Counted from the stretch's first letter, positions 46,141 to 57,213 are shown. The stretch is 64,000 nt of DNA from Halobacteriovorax marinus SJ (GCF_000210915.2 NC_016620.1:2480001-2544000), one strand, 5' to 3'. Numbers and translations: made by a program. Notes: a model not told the origin generated them from the letters alone.

Positions 46141-46605
46141 ATGTTCAATTGCATGATTAAAATAATTTTCGCCTATATTTTCTTTATATTTCAGTGCTTT
46201 GGAAACTACGTCGAGTTTCCAAAACTCTATACTAGGGCCGAGATGAAGCTCATCTCTAAAAATGAGTTTAAGCAGATCTTGACAGAAGCTTCTAACGCAC
46301 TCCCCCTAAAAAAGAACTTCCCACCTCAAAAACCAGGTGAAGTTGCTACCATTCGTCACGAGTGGAAGGATGCTGGGGCCGCCCTTCATGAAATTGCACA
46401 AATAATCAAAGTAAATCAGCATCACACAACCAGTGGTCTAAAGTTTCTGAGAAACTGTGCCAAGAATAGAAGAATTAGAACTGAGTTTGCGGCCATTTGC
46501 CTAACTCACTATAGTGTCTTTTATAAAACCCATAATAAGGGTAAAATTAATAAGAGAGAGTTTCCACAGGAAGTGGTGAACCTCTCATCATTTATTACCG
46601 ACTAA
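46141..46605 (+). CDS. Small exported protein of unknown function
   Basis: A 154-residue protein with an N-terminal hydrophobic segment (MIKIIFAYIFFIFQCFG) suggesting a signal peptide, then a mixed helical domain with a cluster of histidines and cysteines (NQHHTTSGLKFLRNCAKN; FAAICLTHYSVFYK). I recognise no family. No ribosome-binding site is visible before the ATG. It stands alone between dnaE and the HAD gene. Possibly envelope-associated. Confidence 0.5.
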   Translation: MFNCMIKIIFAYIFFIFQCFGNYVEFPKLYTRAEMKLISKNEFKQILTEASNALPLKKNFPPQKPGEVATIRHEWKDAGAALHEIAQIIKVNQHHTTSGLKFLRNCAKNRRIRTEFAAICLTHYSVFYKTHNKGKINKREFPQEVVNLSSFITD

Positions 46606-46798
46606 CTGAGACATTCTACACACGATTAATGAGGTTAAATTTCAAATATGAAAGAAAGCCTCCCTATTTGAATCCTTATTTGCAGATCTAGCTATTCCAT
46701 CTGTAAATGAAGTTACAAATAGTTACGTATAGCAATAGTGGCTATTTATTACAGACTAGCTTGCTTGCAATAAAGGAATAGTTATAGGTTATGTCATT

Positions 46799-47692
46799 AT
46801 GGCCAAGAAAAAGAAGAAGATACCAGTCAGTACATCTCAGCTGGAGCTCTTTTCAGAGAGACCGACAGAGTTAGATAGAAATTTCCACTTAGGTGGAAAG
46901 AGTTTCTATTTCTTCGACTTTGATGACAATGTCGCAACCTTGGCAACAACAATTATTATCTTTCATAAGCAAACAGGTAGAGAGCTTCAACTCTCAAGTG
47001 CTGAGTTTGCGACTCATCATAGAAAGATAGGAATCGATGGAGTCTATAAAGACTTCTATATAGACTTCAATGACGAGAAAGGAAGTTTTAGAAACTTCAG
47101 AGACCAGAATTTCTCACTCAAAGATAAGAAACAGAGATTTATTCACGATATTGAAGAAGCTCTCTCAAAGAAAGATTTTAATTGGAAAGCGCCCTCTTGG
47201 AATTGCTTCTTCCATGCGGCCCATAATCAAAGACCTATTTCTGTTATTACGGCCAGAGGGCATGAGCCTGAAACAATTAAAAAAGGAATTGATCTTCTGG
47301 TTCAAGATGGTCACCTTACAAAGTCTCCGAACTACTTAAGTATCTACCCTGTTAGTAACCCTGATATCAGAGAGAAACTTTCAGCTGGTCAGGAGTCGGC
47401 CTCGATTGCAGATCTAAAAAGAGGGGCCATTAGAGAATCAGTAGAGAAGGCCATTGAAAAATATGGATATAGTGATCATCATAGATTTGGTATGAGTGAT
47501 GATGATCCACATAACGTGGAGCTGATTACAGAAGAGATGAAATCACTAAAGCAGGACTATCCGCAAATGAGTTTCTTCGTGATCCAAACCTTCAGTGATT
47601 CGTTCACTAAAACAGAAGTTCTTCAGCATAGAACCCGAGATATTATTACGAAGAAAGAATCTACTGCTGATCAGATGAACTTATTCCTATAA
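46799..47692 (+). CDS. HAD-fold protein with sliding-clamp-binding motifs at both ends
   Basis: A 297-residue protein. The HAD phosphatase motif I is FFDFDDNVATL (Asp40, Asp42), motif II is ITARGHEP, and the acidic motif is GMSDDDPHN, so a hydrolase is likely. The ends are unusual: a basic start MAKKKKK is followed by QLELF (residues 14-18), and the extreme C-terminus is QMNLFL (292-297). Both match the consensus for peptides that bind the DnaN sliding clamp (Q-L-x-L-F type). Together they suggest a phosphatase acting at replication or repair sites. Family and substrate are unknown; the gene has no close partner. Confidence 0.65.
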   Translation: MAKKKKKIPVSTSQLELFSERPTELDRNFHLGGKSFYFFDFDDNVATLATTIIIFHKQTGRELQLSSAEFATHHRKIGIDGVYKDFYIDFNDEKGSFRNFRDQNFSLKDKKQRFIHDIEEALSKKDFNWKAPSWNCFFHAAHNQRPISVITARGHEPETIKKGIDLLVQDGHLTKSPNYLSIYPVSNPDIREKLSAGQESASIADLKRGAIRESVEKAIEKYGYSDHHRFGMSDDDPHNVELITEEMKSLKQDYPQMSFFVIQTFSDSFTKTEVLQHRTRDIITKKESTADQMNLFL

Positions 47693-47729
47693 TAACAGTC
47701 ACTTACCACTGCCTATATTTTTGACGGCC

Positions 47730-47746
47730 TTTGAAATCATTTCAAA
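47730..47746. promoter_or_regulatory. Palindrome upstream of the DUF3943 gene
   Basis: Perfect 8-1-8 palindrome TTTGAAAT-C-ATTTCAAA, four bases after a TTGACG element. It may be an operator or chance. Confidence 0.3.
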
Positions 47747-47815
47747 AAGTAACTATTAAACCCAGAAACTCTCTAGAATTGTCTGAATAAGAGAATTTAA
47801 TTTAACGAGGTTTCT

Positions 47816-48865
47816 ATGTTTAAGTCGCTCCTACTTATCCCGGCCCTAGTGCTATCTATTTCTACGGCATCGGCCAATTCAGATAATGAAGTCCAATTAG
47901 ATGATTGGATGTTCAATCCATTATCTAAATTTGTAACAGAAGATCAGTGGAAGAAAATTACTGACGATATGTACGAGGAAAAAATAAAGAAAGAGAAGCA
48001 AGCAAGAATGTTTGGTGAAGGGAAAATTATCACTGTTGATACTAGAGATCAAAAAGAGTGTAAGTCACTTCAAGAAACTTTAAAAAGAACAACTGCTGCT
48101 TCAAATAGTGAACTAGAGAAATTATGTCAACAAGACGAGAAGAAGCCATACACATCTTTTGTCGTTGTTGGAGATCAAAATAGAACTTACCTATCATTAA
48201 ATGGTTTATCCGATAGACAAAGAAAACTAGCAGAGCAAACAAGAAACTTCACAGCGCTTGGTGCTGCTGCAATTGGTTTACTTTGGGTAATGCCAGAGTC
48301 TGTATCAAAGTGGGACAAAGATGAAATTACGAGTACAGGTCTTGGTAATAAGTGGAAAGAAAATGTTCAAGAAGGACCTGTTGTAGATAAAGATGACTGG
48401 ATGATTAATTATATTGGTCACCCAATCTCAGGAGCTGCGTACTATACAGTTGCTAGACACGCAGGCTTTAATAAAATGGAATCATTTGGATATAGTGTAA
48501 TGATGTCTACTTTCTTCTGGGAATATGGATTTGAAGCTTTCGCTGAAACACCTTCAATCCAAGATCTTCTCATTACTCCTATTATTGGATCACTTATGGG
48601 TGAAGCAATGTTCTCAATGGAGCAAAAAATTAAAGATAATGGAGGAAAGCTATTTGGATCAGAAAAAGTTGGTGGTTTTGCAATGGCGCTAATGAATCCA
48701 GCAGGAGCGATGCTAGATGGAATTAATGGCTTCTTTGAAACAGAAGTTATTAAGAGTTCAAGAACATATCTCTACACGCAAGGACCTTCACAGAATAGAT
48801 TTGGATCAGATAATTTCGAGATTCAAGATTCTGTTATTGGTATAGGAATCGAATTAAAATTCTAA
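47816..48865 (+). CDS. DUF3943-like outer-membrane protein
   Basis: A 349-residue exported protein (signal MFKSLLLIPALVLSISTASA). The central part, DDWMINYIGHPISGAAYYTVARH followed by EYGFEAFAETPSIQDLLITPIIGSLMGE, is the pattern I associate with the DUF3943 family. The C-terminus IGIGIELKF ends in phenylalanine, as in outer-membrane barrels. AGG precedes the ATG. It ends in a strong terminator. The function of the family is unknown to me. Confidence 0.7.
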   Translation: MFKSLLLIPALVLSISTASANSDNEVQLDDWMFNPLSKFVTEDQWKKITDDMYEEKIKKEKQARMFGEGKIITVDTRDQKECKSLQETLKRTTAASNSELEKLCQQDEKKPYTSFVVVGDQNRTYLSLNGLSDRQRKLAEQTRNFTALGAAAIGLLWVMPESVSKWDKDEITSTGLGNKWKENVQEGPVVDKDDWMINYIGHPISGAAYYTVARHAGFNKMESFGYSVMMSTFFWEYGFEAFAETPSIQDLLITPIIGSLMGEAMFSMEQKIKDNGGKLFGSEKVGGFAMALMNPAGAMLDGINGFFETEVIKSSRTYLYTQGPSQNRFGSDNFEIQDSVIGIGIELKF

Positions 48866-48870
48866 AAAAT

Positions 48871-48899
48871 AAAAAGGAAGACTAGGTCTTCCTTTTTTT
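48871..48899. terminator. Bidirectional terminator between the DUF3943 gene and guaA
   Basis: Stem AAAAAGGAAGAC/GTCTTCCTTTTT with loop TAG, T-run after it on the plus strand and A-run before it. It serves both convergent genes. Confidence 0.88.
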
Positions 48900-50466
48900 A
48901 TTCCCACTCTATAGTTCCAGGCGGCTTAGAGGTTATATCATAGACAACTCTCGTAACACCCTTCACTTCATTTGTAATTCTCGAGGAAACTTTAGAAAGA
49001 AAATCTCTTGGCATATCAGACCATGTAGCCGTCATACCATCAGAACTATTTACCATTCTCAGGCAAATCACTTCCTCATACGCTCGTGAATCCCCTTTTA
49101 CACCAACTGTTTTAATTGGAAGAAGAACAGTTAACGCCTGCCATGTCGATTCATATAGTCCACTTCGATGTAATTCTTCAAAGAGAATTTGATCGGACTC
49201 TTGAACCTTTGTTATAGATTCGGGAAAAATCTCTCCCAATATTCTAATTCCTAAACCAGGTCCTGGAAATGGATGTCTATAAACCCAATTATGTTCTAGG
49301 CTCAGTTCCTCACCAAGTTTTCGAACTTCGTCTTTAAACAAATGTCGAAGAGGCTCTAGTAATTTAAGTTTCATTCTCTCTGGAAGCCCACCCACATTAT
49401 GATGAGATTTAATTGTAACAGACTTTCCATCCTCTTCATGAGGAGAAATAGATTCAATGACGTCGGGATAGAGAGTTCCCTGTAAGAGGTAATCAAAGTT
49501 TATCCCATGACTCTCTTCAAATTCATGAACCTTTTTTTCAAAGACTTCAATAAAAGTATTTCCAATCATCTTTCTCTTCTCTTCAGGATCAGAAAGACCT
49601 TTCAACTTTGAAAGAAATAAGTCTTTTACGTCAATAATTTCAATATTAAGAGGTAACTTCTCTTGCAGTAACTTAATGTGACCTAAGTCTTGTGGACGCA
49701 ACAAACCGTGATCAACAAAGAAGCAATATAGATTATCTCCTAAAACTCTGTGGGAGAGCATCGCTGCCACTAATGAATCAACCCCTCCAGAAAAAGCACA
49801 GAGAACTTTCTTATCTCCAATAGCTCTGACCATTTCAGTGGCCTCTTCTAACATCTCACTTGCATTCCAGTCAGCATTGAGCTTAGCAATATTTTTATAG
49901 AAGTGATTTAAGATATCCTTTCCATGATCACTATGTTCAACTTCAGGGTGAAATTGAAGACCTAGAATCTTTCTCTTCTTATGTTCAATTCCTGCAATTA
50001 ATCCATTCCCACTTTTAATTGCAACTTCAAAGTCTTTTGGCACAATAGAAATATGATCAGAGTGACTCATCCAAACGTTAATATTGTCTGGACAACTTTC
50101 AAACTCATGCCCCTTGGTAAATTCAATTGTGGCGTGTCCATACTCTCCGATCGTTCCCCTCTCTACATTTCCTTCAAAGAACTTTCCAAGTATCTGCATA
50201 CCATAACAAATACCAAGAATTGGAAGGTCTTGATGGTTAAATATAAAAGAGTAATCATTCTCATCTTCAAAGACTGATTGTGGTCCCCCACTTAGAACAA
50301 GGGCATCTGGAAGCTGATCGTTTGCAAATAATTCACGACACTCTTTCAAAGTTATAATCTCACTAGAGTACCCTAGCTCTCTAGACTTTCTAGTTATGAG
50401 CTGAGTATATTGTGAACCAAAATCTACAATCCAAATTTTACGATCTATAAGTTTTTCGCTTTTCAT
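48898..50466 (-). CDS. guaA: GMP synthase (glutamine-hydrolysing)
   Basis: Converts XMP to GMP, 522 residues, normal length. The glutaminase half has GICYGMQILGKFF with the nucleophile cysteine and FHPEVEHSDHGKDI with histidine and glutamate. The ATP-pyrophosphatase half has the PP-loop CAFSGGVDSLVAAM, followed by the dimerisation domain ending in VVYDITSKPPGTIEWE. It starts seven bases after guaB, so a guaBA operon is clear. Confidence 0.97.
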   Translation of the reverse strand: MKSEKLIDRKIWIVDFGSQYTQLITRKSRELGYSSEIITLKECRELFANDQLPDALVLSGGPQSVFEDENDYSFIFNHQDLPILGICYGMQILGKFFEGNVERGTIGEYGHATIEFTKGHEFESCPDNINVWMSHSDHISIVPKDFEVAIKSGNGLIAGIEHKKRKILGLQFHPEVEHSDHGKDILNHFYKNIAKLNADWNASEMLEEATEMVRAIGDKKVLCAFSGGVDSLVAAMLSHRVLGDNLYCFFVDHGLLRPQDLGHIKLLQEKLPLNIEIIDVKDLFLSKLKGLSDPEEKRKMIGNTFIEVFEKKVHEFEESHGINFDYLLQGTLYPDVIESISPHEEDGKSVTIKSHHNVGGLPERMKLKLLEPLRHLFKDEVRKLGEELSLEHNWVYRHPFPGPGLGIRILGEIFPESITKVQESDQILFEELHRSGLYESTWQALTVLLPIKTVGVKGDSRAYEEVICLRMVNSSDGMTATWSDMPRDFLSKVSSRITNEVKGVTRVVYDITSKPPGTIEWE

Positions 50467-50473
50467 TTCTTTC

Positions 50474-51979
<1,506 letters not shown>

Positions 51980-52046
51980 TTATAACTTAAGTAGGGATAG
52001 AAAACGATACGAAATACTTGCTCATCGTGCCGTTAGGTCAAGCTAA

Positions 52047-52073
52047 TTAGCGTTTACCTGAGGTAAACGCTAA
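52047..52073. repeat. Perfect 27-base palindrome
   Basis: TTAGCGTTTACCT-G-AGGTAAACGCTAA, a perfect 13-1-13 dyad between the FecR-like gene and guaB, both on the minus strand. No T-run follows, so terminator use is doubtful. It may be an operator, possibly for guaBA or the gene it follows. Confidence 0.55.
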
Positions 52074-52099
52074 GCTAATAAATAAAATGATTTTTTGAA

Positions 52100-53239
52100 T
52101 TAATAAGATTGCTTATAGTCTTGATCGTAGCTTTTTAGCTCGTTAATTAAAGAGTTCACTTCTTTACTGTGACGCAGTTGCTTTTTGTATTCTCTTGTTA
52201 GAGATGACTCAAAAGCATCTTTCTTTATCTTTACAACTGGCTCAATACCTATTGAAGCTGGCTTTCTAGTTGTCTTTGTCTTAGTTGAAGCAATAGAGCG
52301 AGCTGCTTTATCTTTCTTTTGACCAAAGATATAAACCTTCACTCCCGATTTCTTACTATACTTAGAAACTTTCTTCACTTTAGGCTTTTTCATATTTACC
52401 GTCTGCATCTTCTTAGAATAGTAATCAGCGAGGGCACCATCAAGACTTTTTTCTGCACTATGGTCTCTTCTATAAATAATCTCGGCCTCAGACTTTTCTT
52501 TATCAAGCTCTACAATAGAAGCAATGGCCCTCTCCTTCTTCTGAGAAGGGGAAGATTTAAACATTCTTGTATCTTGAGCCGTTAGAATACTCTCTACAGG
52601 TTTAATATTCTTCTTTTGAACTTCTGACTTATCAAAGAGCGCTTGAAGCTTAGTAAAAGTATTACTTCCAACTGGTGTTGGGTTTCTAGGTGCTCCATTA
52701 TTGTATTCCTTAGAAATAAAAGAGAACTTCCCAGATGAAACATCAAGCTTTAAATAATCTTCAAAGAGATTTGCAAATGAAAAGTTTCCATTTAGAACAA
52801 GGATTTGTGTCTTAACAATACTATTGTCAAAGTCAACAATGGCCTCTCCTTCAGAAAATGAAACTACACTATTTGGTGTTTGAATTTTATAGTGATCAGA
52901 ATTTTTCTCATGAGATTGTACCCATAAATAACCATTTTGAAGTTCTAAAAAACCTTTTAAGATTTTTGCACTACTACCACCGGCAAAATGAAAAACTTGG
53001 TCTTTAAAGTTTTTTACAGTAAGTTGCCCCCCAACCTCTGTATATACTTCTTGGAAATCATAAATATGATCTCCTGGCTTAAGAGTTACAGTTTTACCTT
53101 TAGATACAAGAAAGGCATTTCCTTTTACAGAAGTCACCATCATCTCAGGCGAGTTTGCAAAAGTTAAACTCATTGAAATAAATGTAATAAAGAATGAGAG
53201 TAAACTAATTCTTTTTGTGTCTTTGTACAATTTTCTCAT
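52100..53239 (-). CDS. FecR-domain exported protein
   Basis: A 379-residue exported protein. After a signal peptide (LLSFFITFISMSLTFA) comes a FecR-like domain at about 35-170: VTSVKGNAFLVSKGKTVTLKPGDHI, GGQLTVKNF and YKIQTPNSVVSFSEGEAIVDF. The C-terminal 180 residues are lysine-rich and disordered-looking. FecR domains in non-siderophore contexts occur in envelope proteins with structural or peptidoglycan roles. The gene overlaps the end of the TPR gene upstream by 35 bases, so the two are translationally linked. Function is inferred from the domain only. Confidence 0.72.
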   Translation of the reverse strand: MRKLYKDTKRISLLSFFITFISMSLTFANSPEMMVTSVKGNAFLVSKGKTVTLKPGDHIYDFQEVYTEVGGQLTVKNFKDQVFHFAGGSSAKILKGFLELQNGYLWVQSHEKNSDHYKIQTPNSVVSFSEGEAIVDFDNSIVKTQILVLNGNFSFANLFEDYLKLDVSSGKFSFISKEYNNGAPRNPTPVGSNTFTKLQALFDKSEVQKKNIKPVESILTAQDTRMFKSSPSQKKERAIASIVELDKEKSEAEIIYRRDHSAEKSLDGALADYYSKKMQTVNMKKPKVKKVSKYSKKSGVKVYIFGQKKDKAARSIASTKTKTTRKPASIGIEPVVKIKKDAFESSLTREYKKQLRHSKEVNSLINELKSYDQDYKQSY

Positions 53240-53918
53240 AGTGTGAACTCAGTATTTTCCATTCAGGAGTGTTTCTATATTTTTTTCTAAATTCCTCAGC
53301 TGCACTAAAGAATTTATCTTCATTACCTATTTTTAAATTGGCCAAAGCCATCCATAACTTAGAACCTCTATAGAATTCTGAAGTTGGGTAAGCTTCAACT
53401 AATTTTTCAAAATTAGTGATTGCCCAATCATAGTGATTTCCCGATTCAAATGCAGCAACTCCTGCTTGAAATAAGAATTGGTCATCCATTTTCTTTGTTG
53501 GAAATTGGTGCTTATATGTATCAAAGAACTGAGCAGACTTTTCAAAGTTCTTTAGAGAAAATTCTTTCTTAGCTACAGCCAGCATTTGCTCAGGTGTCCA
53601 CTTATAAACATCAAACTTAACCATATCTCCAGTGTCATAAACTGGTGCAACAGAAGCAATTTTTCGAGCTGGTTTCTCACCCATTGACTCTTTTAATTGA
53701 ACGCTTAAATATTGGTTCTTAGTTTCAAGTGCTGCAATCTCTGTCTTTAATTTAGAAATCTCATACTTTAATTCTCTCTTCTCTTTTGAGAGTTGGAGAA
53801 TTGTATCCTCTTGATGATTAATTTGTGCCGATCTCTCTTCGATATGATTCATGAAACCACATGAAGTTACACTGGTGACTAGAGTTGCAAAAACTGTTAA
53901 TTTTATGGCCTTATACAT
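53205..53918 (-). CDS. Coiled-coil/TPR lipoprotein, YbgF/CpoB-like
   Basis: A 237-residue lipoprotein (signal ending in LVTSVTSCGF). A coiled coil covers about 30-75 (EDTILQLSKEKRELKYEISKLK). Residues 115-237 hold TPR repeats (AKKEFSLKNFEKSAQFFDTYK; GVAAFESGNHYDWAITNFEKLVEAYPTSEFYRGS), the layout of YbgF/CpoB that links Tol-Pal with peptidoglycan synthesis. The tol genes are not next to it. It overlaps the FecR-like gene by 35 bases. Confidence 0.72.
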   Translation of the reverse strand: MYKAIKLTVFATLVTSVTSCGFMNHIEERSAQINHQEDTILQLSKEKRELKYEISKLKTEIAALETKNQYLSVQLKESMGEKPARKIASVAPVYDTGDMVKFDVYKWTPEQMLAVAKKEFSLKNFEKSAQFFDTYKHQFPTKKMDDQFLFQAGVAAFESGNHYDWAITNFEKLVEAYPTSEFYRGSKLWMALANLKIGNEDKFFSAAEEFRKKYRNTPEWKILSSHYEKIVQRHKKN

Positions 53919-54018
53919 AGGTTATTCCTCTTAAAAACCTTAATCTTCTCTAAACTAATCGGACAAAACGCCAAAATATTTAGCAAAGTAGACTAAAATA
54001 AGAGAATTTTCTTAAAGA

Positions 54019-54840
54019 TTATTTATAGAGCTCTTGATATTTTTCAAATATATCAAGTAGTTGATCAATTCCAGAGACTATTGGAGCTGGACCGGGTTGT
54101 AGGAAAATCTCAGGTTTCAATTCGAAAACTTGAGCATTTTTGACCGCTGAGATTTCTGTGTAACCCTCTCTTTCGTAAATATGATTAAAGACGACTTTCT
54201 TTCCACACCAGCAAGCGAAGATAATATCTGGATTGGCCGCCACAACTTCTTCATTAGTTATAAATCTATCTGTAGCAAGGGAGTTCATACTCTTATCCAT
54301 ATGTATAACTTCTCCACCACAAATTTCGACAATCTCACTAAACCATTGAATACCGCAAATGAGAGGGTTATCCCACTCCTCTATATAAACTTTGGGTCTA
54401 TGTTTAAACTCAGACGCTCTTGCTCGGGCCATCGAAATTTTATTCTCAAGCTCTTCAATATAGCTTGAGGTCTTTTCCCCTTCGCCAATCATATGCCCAA
54501 GCATAGAAATATAGTTTAGAATCCCCTCCACAGAGCGATGATTTGCAATAAAGACATTTTGTCCCATAGCAATTAAATCCCTAGCTATGTCTTTTTGAAT
54601 ATCAGAAAAGCCCAGAATGAGATCAGCATTCATTGAGACAATCTTTTTGAGATTAGCACTAGTGAAAGCACAAACTCTCTTTTTCTTCTTCGCCTCTTTG
54701 GGCCTCTCAACAAAGGCCGAAACACCTACTATTAACTCACTTCTTCCCAGAGCGTAGAGAACCTCTACACTCTCTTCAGTTAGACAAACTATAGACTTTG
54801 GAAAATCTCTCACTACTACATTCCTTTTAATAAGGCTCAA
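54019..54840 (-). CDS. Cobalamin/iron-binding periplasmic-binding-fold protein, without a signal peptide
   Basis: A 273-residue protein of the BtuF/FhuD fold (PF01497-type): IVCLTEESVEVLYALGRSELIVGVSAF, VSMNADLILGFSDIQ, ANPDIIFACWCGKKVVFN and an end with LQPGPAPIVSGIDQLLDIFE. There is no N-terminal signal or lipobox, so it is probably cytoplasmic. Stand-alone cytoplasmic members of this family are often annotated as cobalamin-binding proteins. QueG needs cobalamin, but no other link is visible. The substrate is unproven. Confidence 0.75.
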   Translation of the reverse strand: MSLIKRNVVVRDFPKSIVCLTEESVEVLYALGRSELIVGVSAFVERPKEAKKKKRVCAFTSANLKKIVSMNADLILGFSDIQKDIARDLIAMGQNVFIANHRSVEGILNYISMLGHMIGEGEKTSSYIEELENKISMARARASEFKHRPKVYIEEWDNPLICGIQWFSEIVEICGGEVIHMDKSMNSLATDRFITNEEVVAANPDIIFACWCGKKVVFNHIYEREGYTEISAVKNAQVFELKPEIFLQPGPAPIVSGIDQLLDIFEKYQELYK

Positions 54841-54960
54841 TCATAACATTTAAATTGTAAATTTTTAGTAATTTTTCGGTGATATCTCTCAACTTTAATA
54901 GGCATATAACGATAATTTGATAATATATATAAGATAGCAATTCTTTTAAGGAATCCACAA

Positions 54961-57213
54961 ATGGGAACTTCTAAACTGCAACTCATTGTTGCACTTCTCC
55001 TAACTTTAACTTTTTCAACTTGGGTTAGTGCCTCTGGAGGAGAAGAAGATAAGATTCCAGATATTCCTGTAAAATTTGCGATATCGACTCTCAAAGTTGA
55101 AGATAATTATTACCTCGCACTCAATTATGAAAACTTTCCACATTGGCATACCTACTGGAAAAACCCTGGAGACGCAGGTCTTCCACTAAAATTTGATTTT
55201 CAAATTGATAATAAGAAAGAAAGTCTCACTGAATTAGAATGGCCAACACCTAAGAAATATATTGAAGAGGGAGATATGCTGGCCTTTGGATACGAGAAGC
55301 AGTATTCAATATTTTTCAAATTACCTAAGAACTTTTCTAATAGTACATTTAAAATTGATTCTAATTGGCTTGTTTGTAAGCATATATGTATTCCAGGTAA
55401 GGCCCATGTTGAAGGAAGCTTCAATGACTTTAAAGTTAATTTAAGTACTCCTGCTTCATTTGAGGTTTCAGAGGATCAATTAAAAGAGAGATTTGAGAAG
55501 CTTCCAAGAGAAAATTCAAATGCTCCCCATCTAGATCTAGTCCTTGCTAAAGATGGTAAAGAAGATAATAAGCTAGTTCTCTATTACAATCTCTCGAGCT
55601 TAGAAAATAAAGAAATTGATATAGCTAAGAATATTCTTACTCCATTTCCACACGAGCCATTTAATTTTATTAGAGAAAAGGTTTTTAAAGATAAGAAAGG
55701 AAATTACTACGCCAAGTATAATATTGAATGGGACGGCGAATATATGGAGCCAGAAATCCCTCTCCCTAAAGATGGTAAGTTCAAAACTCCGTATGAGCTT
55801 CGTTTTTTGTTTGCAAACCCTACAAGTGGTCAAACTGAGATTATTAAGCATAGCTTTCACTCTTTCTCACTAACTGCTAGTGAAAACTTTAATAAATTTA
55901 CAGAACTGCTCACTCCTGTAGAAACAAACTTAAGAAATAATTTAAAAGACTCTAGTCCTACAACTCTAGATACAACGAAAGCAAGTGCTAATGAGTCCAT
56001 TTTCTTTTACTTACTTCTAGCTTTTGTTGGAGGACTCATATTAAATTTCATGCCATGTGTTCTCCCGGTTATTTCCATAAAATTATTTGGGTTAATCCAA
56101 CATAGATCAGAGAGTAAATCTAGAATTCTTAAACACAATTTAAGTTATACATTAGGGATTCTTACTACATTTGTTATGCTCACAGTTGCTATCATTGCTC
56201 TAAAGTCCGCTGGGGAACAAGTTGGCTGGGGCTTCCAGCTTCAATCGCCAGTTTTTGTCCTGGCAATGATCGTAGTTCTTTTTGTATTTGCACTAAATTT
56301 ATTTGGACTCTTTGAGTTTAGAACACCTGGTGGATCAAAGCTTGGAGGACTAGAAACTAATGAAAGCTTCTTTGGAGATTTTTCTTCTGGTGTATTGGCA
56401 ACCATTCTCTCCACACCTTGTTCCGCTCCATTTCTAGGAACGGCACTTACATTTGCATTCACTTCATCTAATTTTACAATATTGGCGATTTTCCTCTTTG
56501 TAGGACTTGGACTGGCCTTCCCATTTCTGATTACAGGCTTTTTTCCTGCCACTATTTCATTTCTCCCAAAGCCTGGAATGTGGATGGAGAATTTAAAGAA
56601 ATTTCTAGGACTAACTCTACTCCTAACAATTATCTGGCTAATTGATGTCTTCTCATCGCTAACTGACCATATGGCAGGAGTAATGATAAAGCTCAATACG
56701 GCACTACTATTGTGCTTCTTTGCCTTTTATCTTGCTAAGAAAATCACTAAATCCAAGTTATGGATTGCAGTCTTTCACATCCTCTATATTGCTTTATTTG
56801 CGAATATTCTAATGACTCCTAAGAGTGATATTAGTAACAAGAGTCAATCAGCTCTTCTTCAAGAAAAGAACGCAAAAGGTCTACAGTGGGAAAAGTGGTC
56901 TGAAGATAAAATGAAACAATATGCAGGAGAGGGAAAGAAAGTATTTATCGACTTCACTGCAAAATGGTGTTTTACATGTAAAGTAAACGAAAGGCTTGTT
57001 ATCGAAACGAGTGCATTTAAAAAGTTAGTAGACGAAAAAAATGTTCAACTCTTACTTGCTGACTGGACTAAGAGGGATGAAGTCATTGGCTCTTGGCTTA
57101 AAAAGAATGGTTACGTTGGAGTTCCCGCCTACTTTGTAATTAATTCAAAGGGAGAATTAATAGACTTAGGAGAAACAATTTCAATTAGTGAAATAAGTGA
57201 GAGCTTGAATTAA
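54961..57213 (+). CDS. DsbD/ScsB-type thiol:disulphide interchange protein
   Basis: Carries reducing power from cytoplasmic thioredoxin across the inner membrane. The 750-residue protein has a signal peptide (LIVALLLTLTFSTWVSA), a long periplasmic N-terminal domain with WLVCKHICIPGKA (two cysteines), a transmembrane domain of about eight helices (about 345-620) with paired cysteines in FMPCVLPVISIK and STPCSAPFLGTAL, and a C-terminal thioredoxin domain with AKWCFTCKVNERL. It looks like ScsB/DsbD and not CcdA. AAGGA precedes the ATG. Its stop shares TTAA with gpsA. It can supply the DsbA-like lipoprotein at 26 kb, which is inference. Confidence 0.88.
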   Translation: MGTSKLQLIVALLLTLTFSTWVSASGGEEDKIPDIPVKFAISTLKVEDNYYLALNYENFPHWHTYWKNPGDAGLPLKFDFQIDNKKESLTELEWPTPKKYIEEGDMLAFGYEKQYSIFFKLPKNFSNSTFKIDSNWLVCKHICIPGKAHVEGSFNDFKVNLSTPASFEVSEDQLKERFEKLPRENSNAPHLDLVLAKDGKEDNKLVLYYNLSSLENKEIDIAKNILTPFPHEPFNFIREKVFKDKKGNYYAKYNIEWDGEYMEPEIPLPKDGKFKTPYELRFLFANPTSGQTEIIKHSFHSFSLTASENFNKFTELLTPVETNLRNNLKDSSPTTLDTTKASANESIFFYLLLAFVGGLILNFMPCVLPVISIKLFGLIQHRSESKSRILKHNLSYTLGILTTFVMLTVAIIALKSAGEQVGWGFQLQSPVFVLAMIVVLFVFALNLFGLFEFRTPGGSKLGGLETNESFFGDFSSGVLATILSTPCSAPFLGTALTFAFTSSNFTILAIFLFVGLGLAFPFLITGFFPATISFLPKPGMWMENLKKFLGLTLLLTIIWLIDVFSSLTDHMAGVMIKLNTALLLCFFAFYLAKKITKSKLWIAVFHILYIALFANILMTPKSDISNKSQSALLQEKNAKGLQWEKWSEDKMKQYAGEGKKVFIDFTAKWCFTCKVNERLVIETSAFKKLVDEKNVQLLLADWTKRDEVIGSWLKKNGYVGVPAYFVINSKGELIDLGETISISEISESLN

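Noticed and set aside
54837-55094. 85-residue frame on the minus strand spanning the start of the DsbD-type gene
   Set aside because: It lies across the DsbD ribosome-binding site and signal peptide on the other strand, has no ribosome-binding site of its own and looks like a shadow.
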